DNA of 64,000 nt. It comes from Anthonomus grandis grandis (taxonomy: Eukaryota; Arthropoda; Insecta; Coleoptera; Curculionidae). Below the pieces are notes generated by a model. That model did not search any database and was not told the DNA's origin. It was given only the letters and a program-made list of their open reading frames with translations. The DNA lies in NCBI RefSeq assembly GCF_022605725.1, contig NC_065560.1, forward strand, positions 17,971,052 through 18,035,051, given 5' to 3'. Positions 12,758-23,700 of this stretch are shown here, in pieces (position 1 is the first letter of the stretch; the number at the start of each line of letters is the position of its first letter). The position numbers were made by a program, and so were the translations under genes.

Positions 12758-12759
12758 TG
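12758..12759 (+). other. 36-bp deletion junction at an A-B boundary
   Basis: The sequence caatcgtt runs directly into gtgttcaaaccg. The end of A (aacgctattag to attttc) and the first bases of B (ttaattctggtt) are missing, 36 bp in all. The deletion lies between two gtt triplets, consistent with a microhomology or slippage deletion. It removes most of the opening box of this B. Confidence 0.85.
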
Positions 12760-14400
12760 TGTTCAAACCGTAAAAAACATCATTTTGCTATCTTGTATAT
12801 GCGAAATAGTAAATTTAAATTATATTCGAATAATAGATAATAGTAATAGAGTGAGATATAATTATTTTTTTAAAAAACAATTCATAAGAAAATTTTAAAA
12901 ATAATTTACAGTACATCAAATGAACTTTAAAAATGAAAGTGGAATCAAATCGGACAATTCTATAATGATTAATTGTTCTATTTTCTTAACCCTGGTTATG
13001 TCCGAAACTTAAAAAGGATCACTTGGGTCATCTTGTATAACCTAAATATTAATTTTAAAATAAATTTGAATAATAGATAACCGTAATTGAGTGAGATATG
13101 ACTATTTTTTTAAAACACAATACATAAAACTATTTTTAAAAATCATTTAGGGTTAATCAAATTAAATCTAAAAAGTAAATCAGAACAATCGTTAACGCTA
13201 TTAGTTATTATATTTTCTAAACTCTGGTTGTCTTTAAAGCGTAAACAACATCATTTGGCTATTTTGTATATGCGAAATAGTAAATTTAAATTATATTCGA
13301 ATAATAAATAACAGTAATAGAGTGAGATATAATTATTTTTTTAAAAAACAATTCATAAGAAAAATTTTAAAAATAATTTACAGTACATCAAATGAACCTC
13401 AAAAATTAAATTGGAATCAAATAGGACAATTCTATAATGATTAATTGTTCTATTTTCTTAACCCTGGTTATGTCCGAAACTTAAAAAGGATCACTTGGGT
13501 CATCTTGAATAACCTAAATATTAATTTTAAAATAAATTTAAATAATAGATAACCGTAATTAAGTGAGATATGACTATTTTTTTTAAACACAATACATCAA
13601 AATATTTTTAAAAATCATTTAGGGTTAATCAAATTATATCTAAAAATTAAATAGGAACAATCGTTAACGCTATTAGTTATTATATTTTCTAAACTCTGGT
13701 TGTGTTCAAACCGTAAACAACATCATTTAGCTATTTTGTATATGCGAAATAGTAAATTTAAATTATATTCGAATAATAGATAACAGTAATAGAGTGAGAT
13801 ATAATTGTTTTTTTAAAAAACAATTCATAAGAAAATTTTAAAAATAATTTACAGTACATCAAATGAACTTCAAAAATGAAATTGGAATCAAATCGGACAA
13901 TTCTATAATGATTAATTGTTCTATTTTCATAACCCTGGTTATGTCCGAAACTTAAAAAGGATCACTTGGGTCATCTTGTATAACCTAAATATTAATTTTA
14001 AAATAAATTTGAATAATAGATAAACGTAATTGAGTAAGATATGACTATTTTTGTAAAACACAATACATAAAACTATTTTTAAAAATCATTTAGGGTTATT
14101 CAAATTATATCTAAAAATTAAATCGGAACAATCGTTAACGATATTAGTTATTACATTTTCTTAATTCTGGTTGTGTTCAAACCGTAAAAAACATCATTTT
14201 GCTATCTTGTATATGCGAAATAGTAAATTTAAATTATATTCGAATAATAGATAACAGTAATAGAGTGAGATATAATTATTTTTTTAAAAAACAATTCATA
14301 AGAAAAATTTTAAAAATAATTTACAGTACATGAAATGAACTTCAAAAACTAAATTGGAATCAAATCGGACAATGCTATAATGATTAATTGTTCTATTTTC

Positions 14401-17400
14401 TTAACTTTGGTTATGTCCAAAACTAAAAAAGGAACATTTGGGTCATCTTGTATAACCTAAATATGAATTTTAAAATAAATTTGAATAATAGGTAACCGTA
14501 ATTGAGTCAGATATGACTATTTTTTTAAAACACAATACATAAAACTATTTTTAAAAATCATTTAGGGTTATTCAAATTATATCTAAAAATTAAATCGGAA
14601 CAATCGTTAACGATATTAGTTATTACATTTTCTTAACTCTGGTTGTGTTCAAACCGTAAAAAACATCATTTGGCTATCTCGTATAATGCGAAATAGTAAA
14701 TTTAAATTATATTCGAATAATAGATAACCGTAATTGAGTGAAATATGACTATTTTTTTTTAACACAATACATCAAAATATTTTTAAAAATCATTTAGGGT
14801 TAATCAAATTATATCTAAAAATTAAATCGGAAAAATCGTTAACGATATTAGCTATTACATTTTCTTAACTCTGGTTGTGTTCAAACCGTAAAAAACATCA
14901 TTTGGCTATCTTGTATAATGCGAAATAGTAAATTTGAATTATATTCGAATAATAGATAATAGTAATAGAGTGAAATATGATTATTTTTTTTTTAAAACAA
15001 TACATAAGAAAAATTTCAAAAATAATTTACAGTACATTAAATGAACTTCAAAAATTAAATTGGAGTCAAATCGGACAATGCTATAATGATTAATTGTTCT
15101 ATTTTCTTAACTTTGGTTATGTCCAAAACTAAAAAAGGATCATTTGGGTCATCTTGTATAACCTAAATATAAATTTTAAAATAAATTTGAATAATAGGTA
15201 ACCGTAATTGAGTCAGATATGACTATTTTTTTAACACAATACATCAAAATATTTTTAAAAATCATTTAGGGTTAATCAAATTATATCTAAAAATTAAATC
15301 AGAAAAATCGTTAACGATATTAGTTATTACATTTTCTTAACTCTGGTTGTGTTCAAACCGTAAAAAACATCATTTGGCTATCTTGTATAATGCGAAATAG
15401 TAAATTTGAATTATATTCGAATAATAGATAATAGTAATAGAGTGAAATATGATTATTTTTTTTTTAAACAATACATAAGAAAAATTTCAAAAATAATTTA
15501 CAGTACATTAAATGAACTTCAAAAATTAAATTGGAGTCAAATCGGACAATGCTATAATGATTAATTGTTCTATTTTCTTAACTTTGGTTATGTCCAAAAC
15601 TAAAAAAGGATCATTTGGGTCATCTTGTATAACCTAAATATGAATTTTAAAATAAATTTGAATAATAGGTAACCGTAATTAAGTCAGATATGACTATTTT
15701 TTTAAAACACAATAAATAAAACTATTTTTAAAAATCATTTAGGGTTAATCAAATTATATCTAAAAATTAAATTAAAATTAAATCGGAACAATCGCCAACA
15801 CTATTAGTTATTATATTTTCTTAACTCTGGTTGTGTTCAAACCGTAAAAAAAATCATTTGGCTATCTTGTATATGGAAAATAATAAATTTAAATTATATT
15901 CAAATAATAGATAACAGTAATAGAGTGAGATATAATTATTTTTTTAAAAAACAATTCATAAGAAAAATTTTAAAAATAATTTACAGTACATTAAATGAAC
16001 CTCAAAAATTAAATTGGAGTCAAATCGGACAATGCTATAATGATTAATTGTTCTATTTTCTTAACCCTTGTTATGTCCAAAACTTAAAAAGGATCATTTT
16101 TGTCATCTTGTATAACTTAAATATTTATTTTAAAATAAATTTGAATAATAGATAACCGTAATTGAGTGAGATATGACTATTTTTTTTTAACACAATACAT
16201 CAAAATATTTTTAAAAATCATTTAGGGTTAATCAAATTATATCTAAAAATTAAATCGGAACAATCGTTAATGATATTAGTTATTACATTTTCTTAACTCT
16301 GATTGTGTTCAAACTGTAAAAAACATCATTTGGCTATCTCGTATATGCGAAATAGTAAATTTAAATTATATTCGAATAATAGATAATAGTAATAGAGTGA
16401 GATATAATTATTTTTTTAAAAAACAATTCATAAGAAAATTTAAAAAATAATTTACAGTACATCAAATGAACTTCAAAAATGAAATTGGAATCAAATCGGA
16501 CAATTCAATAATGATTAATTGTTCTATTTTCTTAACCCTGGTTATGTCCGAAACTTACAAAGGATCACTTGGGTCATCTTGTATAACCTAAATATTAATT
16601 TTAAAATAAATTTGAATAATAGATAACCGTAATTGACTGAGATATGACTATTTTTTTTAAACACAATACATCAAAATATTTTTAAAAATCATTTAGGGTT
16701 AATCAAATTATATCTAAAAATTAAATCGGAACAATCGTTAACGCTATTAATTATTACATTTTCTTAATTCTGGTTGTGTTAAAACCGTAAAAAACATCAT
16801 TTTGCTATCTTGTATATGCGAAATAGTTAATTTAAATTATATGCGAATAATAGATAATAGTAATAGAGTGAGATATAATTATTTTTTTAAAAAACAATTC
16901 ATAAGAAAATTTTAAAAATAATTTACAGTACATCAAATGAACTTCCAAAATTAAATTGGAATCAAATCGGACAATTCTATAATGATTAATTGTTCTATTT
17001 TCTTAACCCTTGTTATGTCCAAAACTTAAAAAGGATCATTTTTGTCATCTTGTATAACTTAAATATTTATTTTAAAATAAATTTGAATAATAGATAACCG
17101 TAATTGAGTAAGATATGACTATTTTTTTTTAACACAATACATCAAAATATTTTTAAAAATCATTTAGGGTTAATCAAATTATATCTAAAAATTAAATTAA
17201 AATTAAATCGGAACAATCGCCAACACTATTAGTTATTATATTTTCTTAACTCTGGTTGTGTTCAAACCGTAAAAAAAATCATTTGGCTATCTTGTATATG
17301 CAAAATAATAAATTTAAATTATATTCGAATAATAGATAATAGTAATAGAGTGAGATATAATTATTTTTTTAAAAAACAATTCATAAGAAAATTTAAAAAA

Positions 17401-17484
17401 TAATTTACAGTACATCAAATGAACTTCAAAAATGAAATTGGAATCAAATCGGACAATTCTATAATGATTAATTGTTCTATTTTC
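14401..17484 (+). repeat. Transitional segment between left and middle HORs (13 monomers)
   Basis: Monomer starts are 14401 (A), 14633 (B/A hybrid), 14865 (B), 15107 (A), 15337 (B), 15578 (A), 15821 (B), 16061 (A), 16293 (B), 16532 (A), 16764 (B), 17003 (A) and 17246 (B). It starts like the left units and ends with the A11-B11 pair that closes the middle HOR. Several monomers are recombinants. The A at 15107 begins like a long A, then from about 15,225 reads like the 3' half of the hybrid. The B at 16293 starts with ctgattgtg and, after about 16,375, reads like the gataatag/gagatataatt type. The B at 16764 shares the variant gtgttaaaaccg with 44,052 and 45,950. Confidence 0.82.
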
Positions 17485-18911
17485 TTAACCCTGGTTATGT
17501 CCGAAACTTAAAAAGGATCACTTGGGTCATCTTGTATAACCTAAATATTAATTTTAAAATAAATTTGAATAATAGATAACCGTAATTGAGTGAGATATGA
17601 CTATTTTTTTAAAACACAATACATAAAACTATTTTTAAAAATCATTTAGGATTAATCAAATTAAATCTAAAAAGTAAATCAGAACAATCGTTAACGCTAT
17701 TAGTTATTATATTTTCTAAACTCTGGTTGTCTTCAAACCGTAAACAACATCATTTGGCTATTTTGTATATGCGAAATAGTAAATTTAAATTATATTCGAA
17801 TAATAGATAACAGTAATAGAGTGAAATATGATTATTTTTTTTTAAAAACAATACACCAAAATTTCATTGTGTTCAAACCGTACCGTACATTAAATGAACT
17901 TCAAAAATTAAATTAGTCAAATCGGACAATGCTATAATGATTAATTGTTCTATTTTCTTAACCCTTGTTATGTCCAAAACTTAAAAAGGATCATTTTTGT
18001 CATCTTGTATAACCTGAATATTCATTTTAAAATAAATTTGAATAATAGGTAACCGTAATTGAGTCAGATATGACTATTTTTTTAAAACACAATACATAAA
18101 ACTATTTTTAAAAATCATTTAGGGTTAATCAAATTATATCTAAAAATTAAATTAAAATTAAATCGGAACAATCGCCAACACTATTAGTTATTATATTTTC
18201 TTAACTCTGGTTGTGTTCAAACCGTAAAAAACATCATTTTGCTATCTTGTATATGCGAAATAGTAAATTTAAATTATATTCGAATAATAGATAATAGTAA
18301 TAGAGTGAGATATAATTATTTTTTTAAAAAACAATTCATAAGAAAATTTTAAAAATAATTTACAGTACATCAAATGAACTTTAAAAATGAAATTGGAATC
18401 AAATCGGACAATTCTATAATGATTAATTGTTCTATTTTCTTAACCCTGGTTATGTCCGAAACTTAAAAAGGATCACTTGGGTCATCTTGTATAACCTAAA
18501 TATTAATTTTAAAATAAATTTGAATAATAGATAACCGTAATTGAGTGAGATATGACTATTTTTTTAAAACACAATACATAAAACTATTTTTAAAAATCAT
18601 TTAGGGTTAATTAAATTAAATCTAAAAAGTAAATCAGAACAATCGTTAACGCTATTAGTTATTATATTTTCTTAACTCTGGTTGTGTTCAAACCGTAAAC
18701 AACATCATTTGGCTATTTTGTATATGCGAAATAGTAAATTTAAATTATATTCGAATAATAGATAACAGTAATAGAGTGAGATATAATTATTTTTTTAAAA
18801 AACAATTCATAAGAAAAATTTTAAAAATAATTTACAGTACATCAAATGAACTTCAAAAATTAAATTGGAATCAAATCGGACAATTCTATAATGATTAATT
18901 GTTCTACTTTC
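17485..18911 (+). repeat. Linker cassette, copy 1 (1,427 bp, three dimers)
   Basis: Monomers are 17485 (A, 232), 17717 (B with ggttgtcttc and the displaced-box patch, 241), 17958 (A long, cccttgttatg, 243), 18201 (B, 239), 18440 (A, 232) and 18672 (B, 240). They sum to 1,427. The same six monomers follow HOR copy 3 at 32,335-33,761 with the same length. The first five also follow HOR copy 5 from 42,393. The cassette therefore marks the boundary of the super-unit. Private differences are few, for example ttaattaaatt near 18,610 versus ttaatcaaatt in copy 2. Confidence 0.88.
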
Positions 18912-19143
18912 TTAACCCTGGTTATGTCCGAAACATAAAAAGGATCACTTGGGTCATCTTGTATAACCTAAATAATAATTTTAAAATAAATTTGAATAAT
19001 AGATAACCGTAATTGAGTGAGATATGACTATTTTTTTAAAACACAATACATAAAACTATTTTTAAAAATCATTTAGGGTTAATCAAATTAAATCTAAAAA
19101 GTAAATCAGAACAATCGTTAACGCTATTAGTTATTATATTTTC
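18912..19143 (+). repeat. Reference A monomer, short form (232 bp)
   Basis: This is the first monomer of HOR copy 1 and represents the 232-bp A type. In order it holds the opening box ttaaccctggttatgtcc, a purine tract aaaaagg, the cttgtataacctaaat segment, gaataatagataaccg, gagtgagatatgac, a T7A4 run, the palindrome atttttaaaaat, catttagggttaatcaaatt, and a closing segment ending attttc. Its third quarter reads aaatctaaaaagtaaatc, lacking about 11 bp compared with long A monomers. Because B keeps the longer spacing there, the short form is probably derived by deletion. Confidence 0.9.
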
Positions 19144-19383
19144 TTAACTCTGGTTGTGTTCAAACCGTAAACAACATCATTTGGCTATTTTGTATATGCG
19201 AAATAGTAAATTTAAATTATATTCGAATAATAGATAACAGTAATAGAGTGAGATATAATTATTTTTTTAAAAAACAATTCATAAGAAAAATTTTAAAAAT
19301 AATTTACAGTACATCAAATGAACCTCAAAAATTAAATTGGAATCAAATCGGACAATTATATAATGATTAATTGTTCTACTTTC
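19144..19383 (+). repeat. Reference B monomer (240 bp)
   Basis: Representative B type. It opens ttaactctggttgtgttc, continues aaaccgtaaacaacatcatt, tatgcgaaatagtaaattta, attcgaataatagataacag, gagtgagatataattatt, a T7A6 run, ttaaaaataatttacagtac, then aattggaatcaaatcgg and ataatgattaattgttct before the closing motif. It aligns with A throughout. The best matches are the first 50 or so bases and the central gaataatagataac region. Variants elsewhere (aaaaaacatc versus aaacaacatc, gcgaaatag versus gcaaaataat, acaattcta versus acaatgcta) mark position within the HOR. Confidence 0.9.
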
Positions 19384-19626
19384 TTAACCCTGGTTATGTC
19401 CGAAACATAAAAAGGATCACTTGGGTCATCTTGTATAACCTAAATATTAATTTTAAAATAAATTTGAATAATAGGTAACCGTAATTGAGTCAGATATGAC
19501 TATTTTTTTAAAACACAATACATAAAACTATTTTTAAAAATCATTTAGGGTTAATCAAATTATATCTAAAAATTAAATTAAAATTAAATCGGAACAATCG
19601 CCAACACTATTAGTTATTATATTTTC
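19384..19626 (+). repeat. Reference A monomer, long form (243 bp)
   Basis: Long A variant. It carries aattaaattaaaattaaatc where short A has aattaaatc, and it is followed by ggaacaatcgccaacac instead of cgttaacg. The long spacing equals that of B (aattaaattggaatcaaatc), so this looks like the ancestral length. An intermediate form (aattaaaattaaatcgg) occurs near 7,940 and 57,705. Long A monomers also usually carry aataggtaaccg and gagtcag instead of aatagataaccg and gagtgag. Confidence 0.88.
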
Positions 19627-22600
19627 TTAACTCTGGTTGTGTTCAAACCGTAAAAAACATCATTTGGCTATCTTGTATATGCAAAATAATAAATTTAAAT
19701 TATATTCGAATAATAGATAACATTAATAGTGTGAAATATGATTATGTTTTTTTAAAACAATACATCAGAAAAATTTTAAAAATAATTTACAGTACATCAA
19801 ATGAACCTCAAAAATTAAATTGGAATCAAATCGGACAATGCTATAATGATTAATTGTTCTATTTTCTTAACTTTGGTTATGTCCAAAACTAAAAAAGGAA
19901 CAATTGGGTCATCTTGTATAACCTAAATATGAATTTTAAAATAAATTTGAATAATAGGTAACCATAATTGAGTCAGATATGACTATTTTTTTAAAACACA
20001 ATACATAAAACTATTTTTAAAAATCATTTAGGGTTATTCAAATTATATCTAAAAATTAAATCGGAACAATCGTTAACGATATTAGTTATTACATTTTCTT
20101 AACTCTGGTTGTGTTCAAACCGTAAAAAACATCATTTGGCTATCTCGTATAATGCGAAATAGTAAATTTAAATTATATTCGAATAATAGATAACCGTAAT
20201 TGAGTGAAATATGACTATTTTTTTTTAAAACAATACATAAGAAAAATTTCAAAAATAATTTACAGTACATTAAATGAACTTCAAAAATTAAATTGGAGTC
20301 AAATCGGACAATGCTATAATGATTAATTGTTCTATTTTCTTAACTTTGGTTATGTCCAAAACTAAAAAAGGATCATTTGGGTCATCTTGTATAACCTAAA
20401 TATGAATTTTAAAATAAATTTGAATAATAGGTAACCGTAATTGAGTCAGATATGACTATTTTTTTAAAACACAATACATAAAACTATTTTTAAAAATCAT
20501 TTAGGGTTAATCAAATTATATCTAAAAATTAAATTAAAATTAAATCGGAACAATCGCCAACACTATTAGTTATTATATTTTCTTAACTCTGGTTGTGTTC
20601 AAACCGTAAAAAAAATCATTTGGCTATCTTGTGTATGCAAAATAATAAATTTAAATTATATTCAAATAATAGATAACAGTAATAGAGTGAGATATAATTA
20701 TTTTATTAAAAAACAATTCATAAGAAAAATTTTAAAAATAATTTACAGTACATTAAATGAACCTCAAAAATTAAATTGGAGTCAAATCGGACAATGCTAT
20801 AATGATTAATTGTTCTATTTTCTTAACCCTTGTTATGTCCAAAACTTAAAAAGGATCATTTTTGTCATCTTGTATAACTTAAATATTTATTTTAAAATAA
20901 ATTTGAATAATAGATAACCGTAATTGAGTGAGATATGACTATTTTTTTTTAACACAATACATCAAAATATTTTTAAAAATCATTTAGGGTTAATCAAATT
21001 ATGTCTAAAAATTAAATCGGAACAATCGTTAATGATATTAGTTATTACATTTTCTTAACTCTGATTGTGTTCAAACTGTAAAAAACATCATTTGGCTATC
21101 TCGTATATGCGAAATAGTAAAGTTAAATTATTTTCGAATAATAGATAACAGTAATAGTGTGAAATATGATTATTTTTTTTGAAAACAATACATCAGAAAA
21201 ATTTTAAAAATAATTTACAGTACATCAAATGAACTTCAAAATTTAAATTGGAATGAAATCGGACAATGCTATAATGATTAATTGTTCTATTTTCTTAAAC
21301 CTGGTTATGTCCAAAACTTAAAAAGGATCATTTCGGTCATCTTGTATAACCTAAATATGAATTTTAAATTAAATTTGAATAATAGGTAACCGTAATTGAG
21401 TCAGATATGACTATTTTTTTAAAACACAATACATAAAACTATTTTTAAAAATCATTTAGGGTTAATCAAATTATATCTAAAAATTAAATTAAAATTAAAT
21501 CGGAACAATCGCCAACACTATTAGTTATTATATTTTCTTAATTCTGGTTGTGTTCAAACCGTAAAAAACATCATTTTGCTATCTTGTATAATGCGAAATA
21601 GTAAATTTAAATTATATTCGAATAATAGATAACAGTAATAGAGTGAAATATGATTATTTTTTTTTAAAAACAATACACCAAAATTTCATTGTGTTCAAAC
21701 CGTACCGTACATTGAATGAACTTCAAAAATTAAATTAGTCAAATCGGACAATGCTATAATGATTAATTGTTCTATTTTCTTAACCCTTGTTATGTCCAAA
21801 ACTTAAAAAGGATCATTTTTGTCATCTTGTATAACCTAAATATTCATTTTAAAATAAATTTGAATAATAGGTAACCGTAATTGAGTCAGATATGACTATT
21901 TTTTTAAAACACAATACATAAAACTATTTTTAAAAATCATTTAGGGTTAATCAAATTATATCTAAAAATTAAATTAAAATTAAATCGGAACAATCGCCAA
22001 CACTATTAGTTATTATATTTTCTTAACTCTGGTTGTGTTCAAACCGTAAAAAACATCATTTGGCTATCTTGTATATGCAAAATAATAAATTTAAATTATA
22101 TTCGAATAATGGATAACATTAATAGTGTGAAATATGATTATGTTTTTTTAAAACAATACATCAGAAAAATTTTAAAAATAATTTACAGTACATCAAATGA
22201 ACCTCAAAAATTAAATTGGAATCAAATCGCACAATTTTATAATGATTAATTGTACTATTTTCTTAACCCTGGTTATGTCCGAAACTTAAAAAGGATCACT
22301 TGGGTCATCTTGTATAACCTAAATATTAATTTTAAAATAAATTTGAATAATAGATAACCGTAATTAAGTGAGATATGACTATTTTTTTTAAACACAATAA
22401 ATAAAACTATTTTTAAAAATCATTTAGGGTTAATCAAATTATATCTAAAAATTAAATTAAAATTAAATCGGAACAATCGCCAACACTATTAGTTATTATA
22501 TTTTCTTAACTCTGGTTGTGTTCAAACCGTAAAAAAAATCATTTGGCTATCTTGTATATGCAAAATAATAAATTTAAATTATATTCAAATAATAGATAAC

Positions 22601-23228
22601 AGTAATAGAGTGAGATATAATTATTTTTTTAAAAAACAATTCATAAGAAAAATTTTAAAAATAATTTACAGTACATTAAATGAACCTCAAAAATTAAATT
22701 GGAGTCAAATCGGACAATGCTATAATGATTAATTGTTCTATTTTCTTAACCCTTGTTATGTCCAAAACTTAAAAAGGATCATTTTTGTCATCTTGTATAA
22801 CTTAAATATTTATTTTAAAATAAATTTGAATAATAGATAACCGTAATTGAGTAAGATATGACTATTTTTTTTTAACACAATACATCAAAATATTTTTAAA
22901 AATCATTTAGGGTTAATCAAATTATATCTAAAAATTAAATTAAAATTAAATCGGAACAATCGCCAACACTATTAGTTATTATATTTTCTTAACTCTGGTT
23001 GTGTTCAAACCGTAAAAAAAATCATTTGGCTATCTTGTATATGCAAAATAATAAATTTAAATTATATTCGAATAATAGATAATAGTAATAGAGTGAGATA
23101 TAATTATTTTTTTAAAAAACAATTCATAAGAAAAATTTTAAAAATAATTTACAGTACATCAAATGAACTTCAAAAATTAAATTGGAATCAAATCGGACAA
23201 TTCTATAATGATTAATTGTTCTACTTTC

Positions 23229-23700
23229 TTAACCCTGGTTATGTCCGAAACATAAAAAGGATCACTTGGGTCATCTTGTATAACCTAAATAATAATTTTA
23301 AAATAAATTTGAATAATAGATAACCGTAATTGAGTGAGATATGACTATTTTTTTAAAACACAATACATAAAACTATTTTTAAAAATCATTTAGGGTTAAT
23401 CAAATTAAATCTAAAAAGTAAATCAGAACAATCGTTAACGCTATTAGTTATTATATTTTCTTAACTCTGGTTGTGTTCAAACCGTAAACAACATCATTTG
23501 GCTATTTTGTATATGCGAAATAGTAAATTTAAATTATATTCGAATAATAGATAACAGTAATAGAGTGAGATATAATTATTTTTTTAAAAAACAATTCATA
23601 AGAAAAATTTTAAAAATAATTTACAGTACATCAAATGAACTTCAAAAATTAAATTGGAATCAAATCGGACAATTCTATAATGATTAATTGTTCTACTTTC
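23229..23700 (+). repeat. Extra 472-bp dimer at the head of HOR copy 2
   Basis: The A half is the A3 type (gaaacataaaaagg, aataataattt). The B half is the B2 type that ends the linker cassette (gaacttcaaaaatt, acaattcta). It thus equals a B2 from a cassette-HOR boundary inserted between two A3 monomers, as expected if a HOR next to the cassette recombined out of register with a later HOR. It accounts fully for 4,789 minus 4,317. Confidence 0.85.

Larger units (their letters stand above)
4442..14238 (+). repeat. Large duplicated block, left copy (about 9.8 kb)
   Basis: It matches 54,201-64,000 in monomer order, length and rare variants over its whole extent. Offset is 49,759 at the start and 49,762 at the end, so only a few bases of indel separate them. 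Rare events shared by the two copies include the 36-bp insertion, the 36-bp deletion, the mosaic B and the displaced-box B. Confidence 0.9.
10640..14400 (+). repeat. Left HOR unit (3,761 bp, 16 monomers)
   Basis: Monomer starts are 10640 (A), 10872 (mosaic B/A/B), 11113 (A), 11356 (B), 11596 (A), 11828 (B with ctgattgtg), 12068 (A with catttcggtc), 12311 (B), 12551 (A), about 12759 (B lacking its first bases), 12986 (A), 13218 (B), 13458 (A), 13690 (B), 13929 (A) and 14161 (B). The first seven monomers have the same type order as positions 5-8 of the middle HOR. The order then jumps to the equivalent of middle-HOR B9 and A10. The A-B junction at 12758 carries a 36-bp deletion. The unit recurs at 60,402-64,000 and is cut there by the window end. 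Confidence 0.87.
18912..23228 (+). repeat. Middle HOR copy 1 (4,317 bp, 9 dimers)
   Basis: Monomers with lengths: A3 18912 (232), B3 19144 (240), A4 19384 (243), B4 19627 (240), A5 19867 (232), B5 20099 (241, mosaic), A6 20340 (243), B6 20583 (240), A7 20823 (232), B7 21055 (240), A8 21295 (243), B8 21538 (242, displaced box), A9 21780 (243), B9 22023 (240), A10 22263 (243), B10 22506 (240), A11 22746 (243), B11 22989 (240). They sum to 4,317. Diagnostic variants: A3 aataataattt; B3 acaattatata; B4 aacattaatagtg; A5 ggaacaattggg; B7 ctgattgtg with aaactg; A8 catttcggtc; B9 aatggataac and atcgcac; A10 acaataaataaaac; A11 gagtaag. B6 carries cttgtgtatgc, shared only with copy 2. Confidence 0.92.

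Noticed and set aside
18912..19143. Monomer itself being an internal duplication of about 118 bp
   Set aside because: The two halves of the monomer do not align beyond shared A/T runs.
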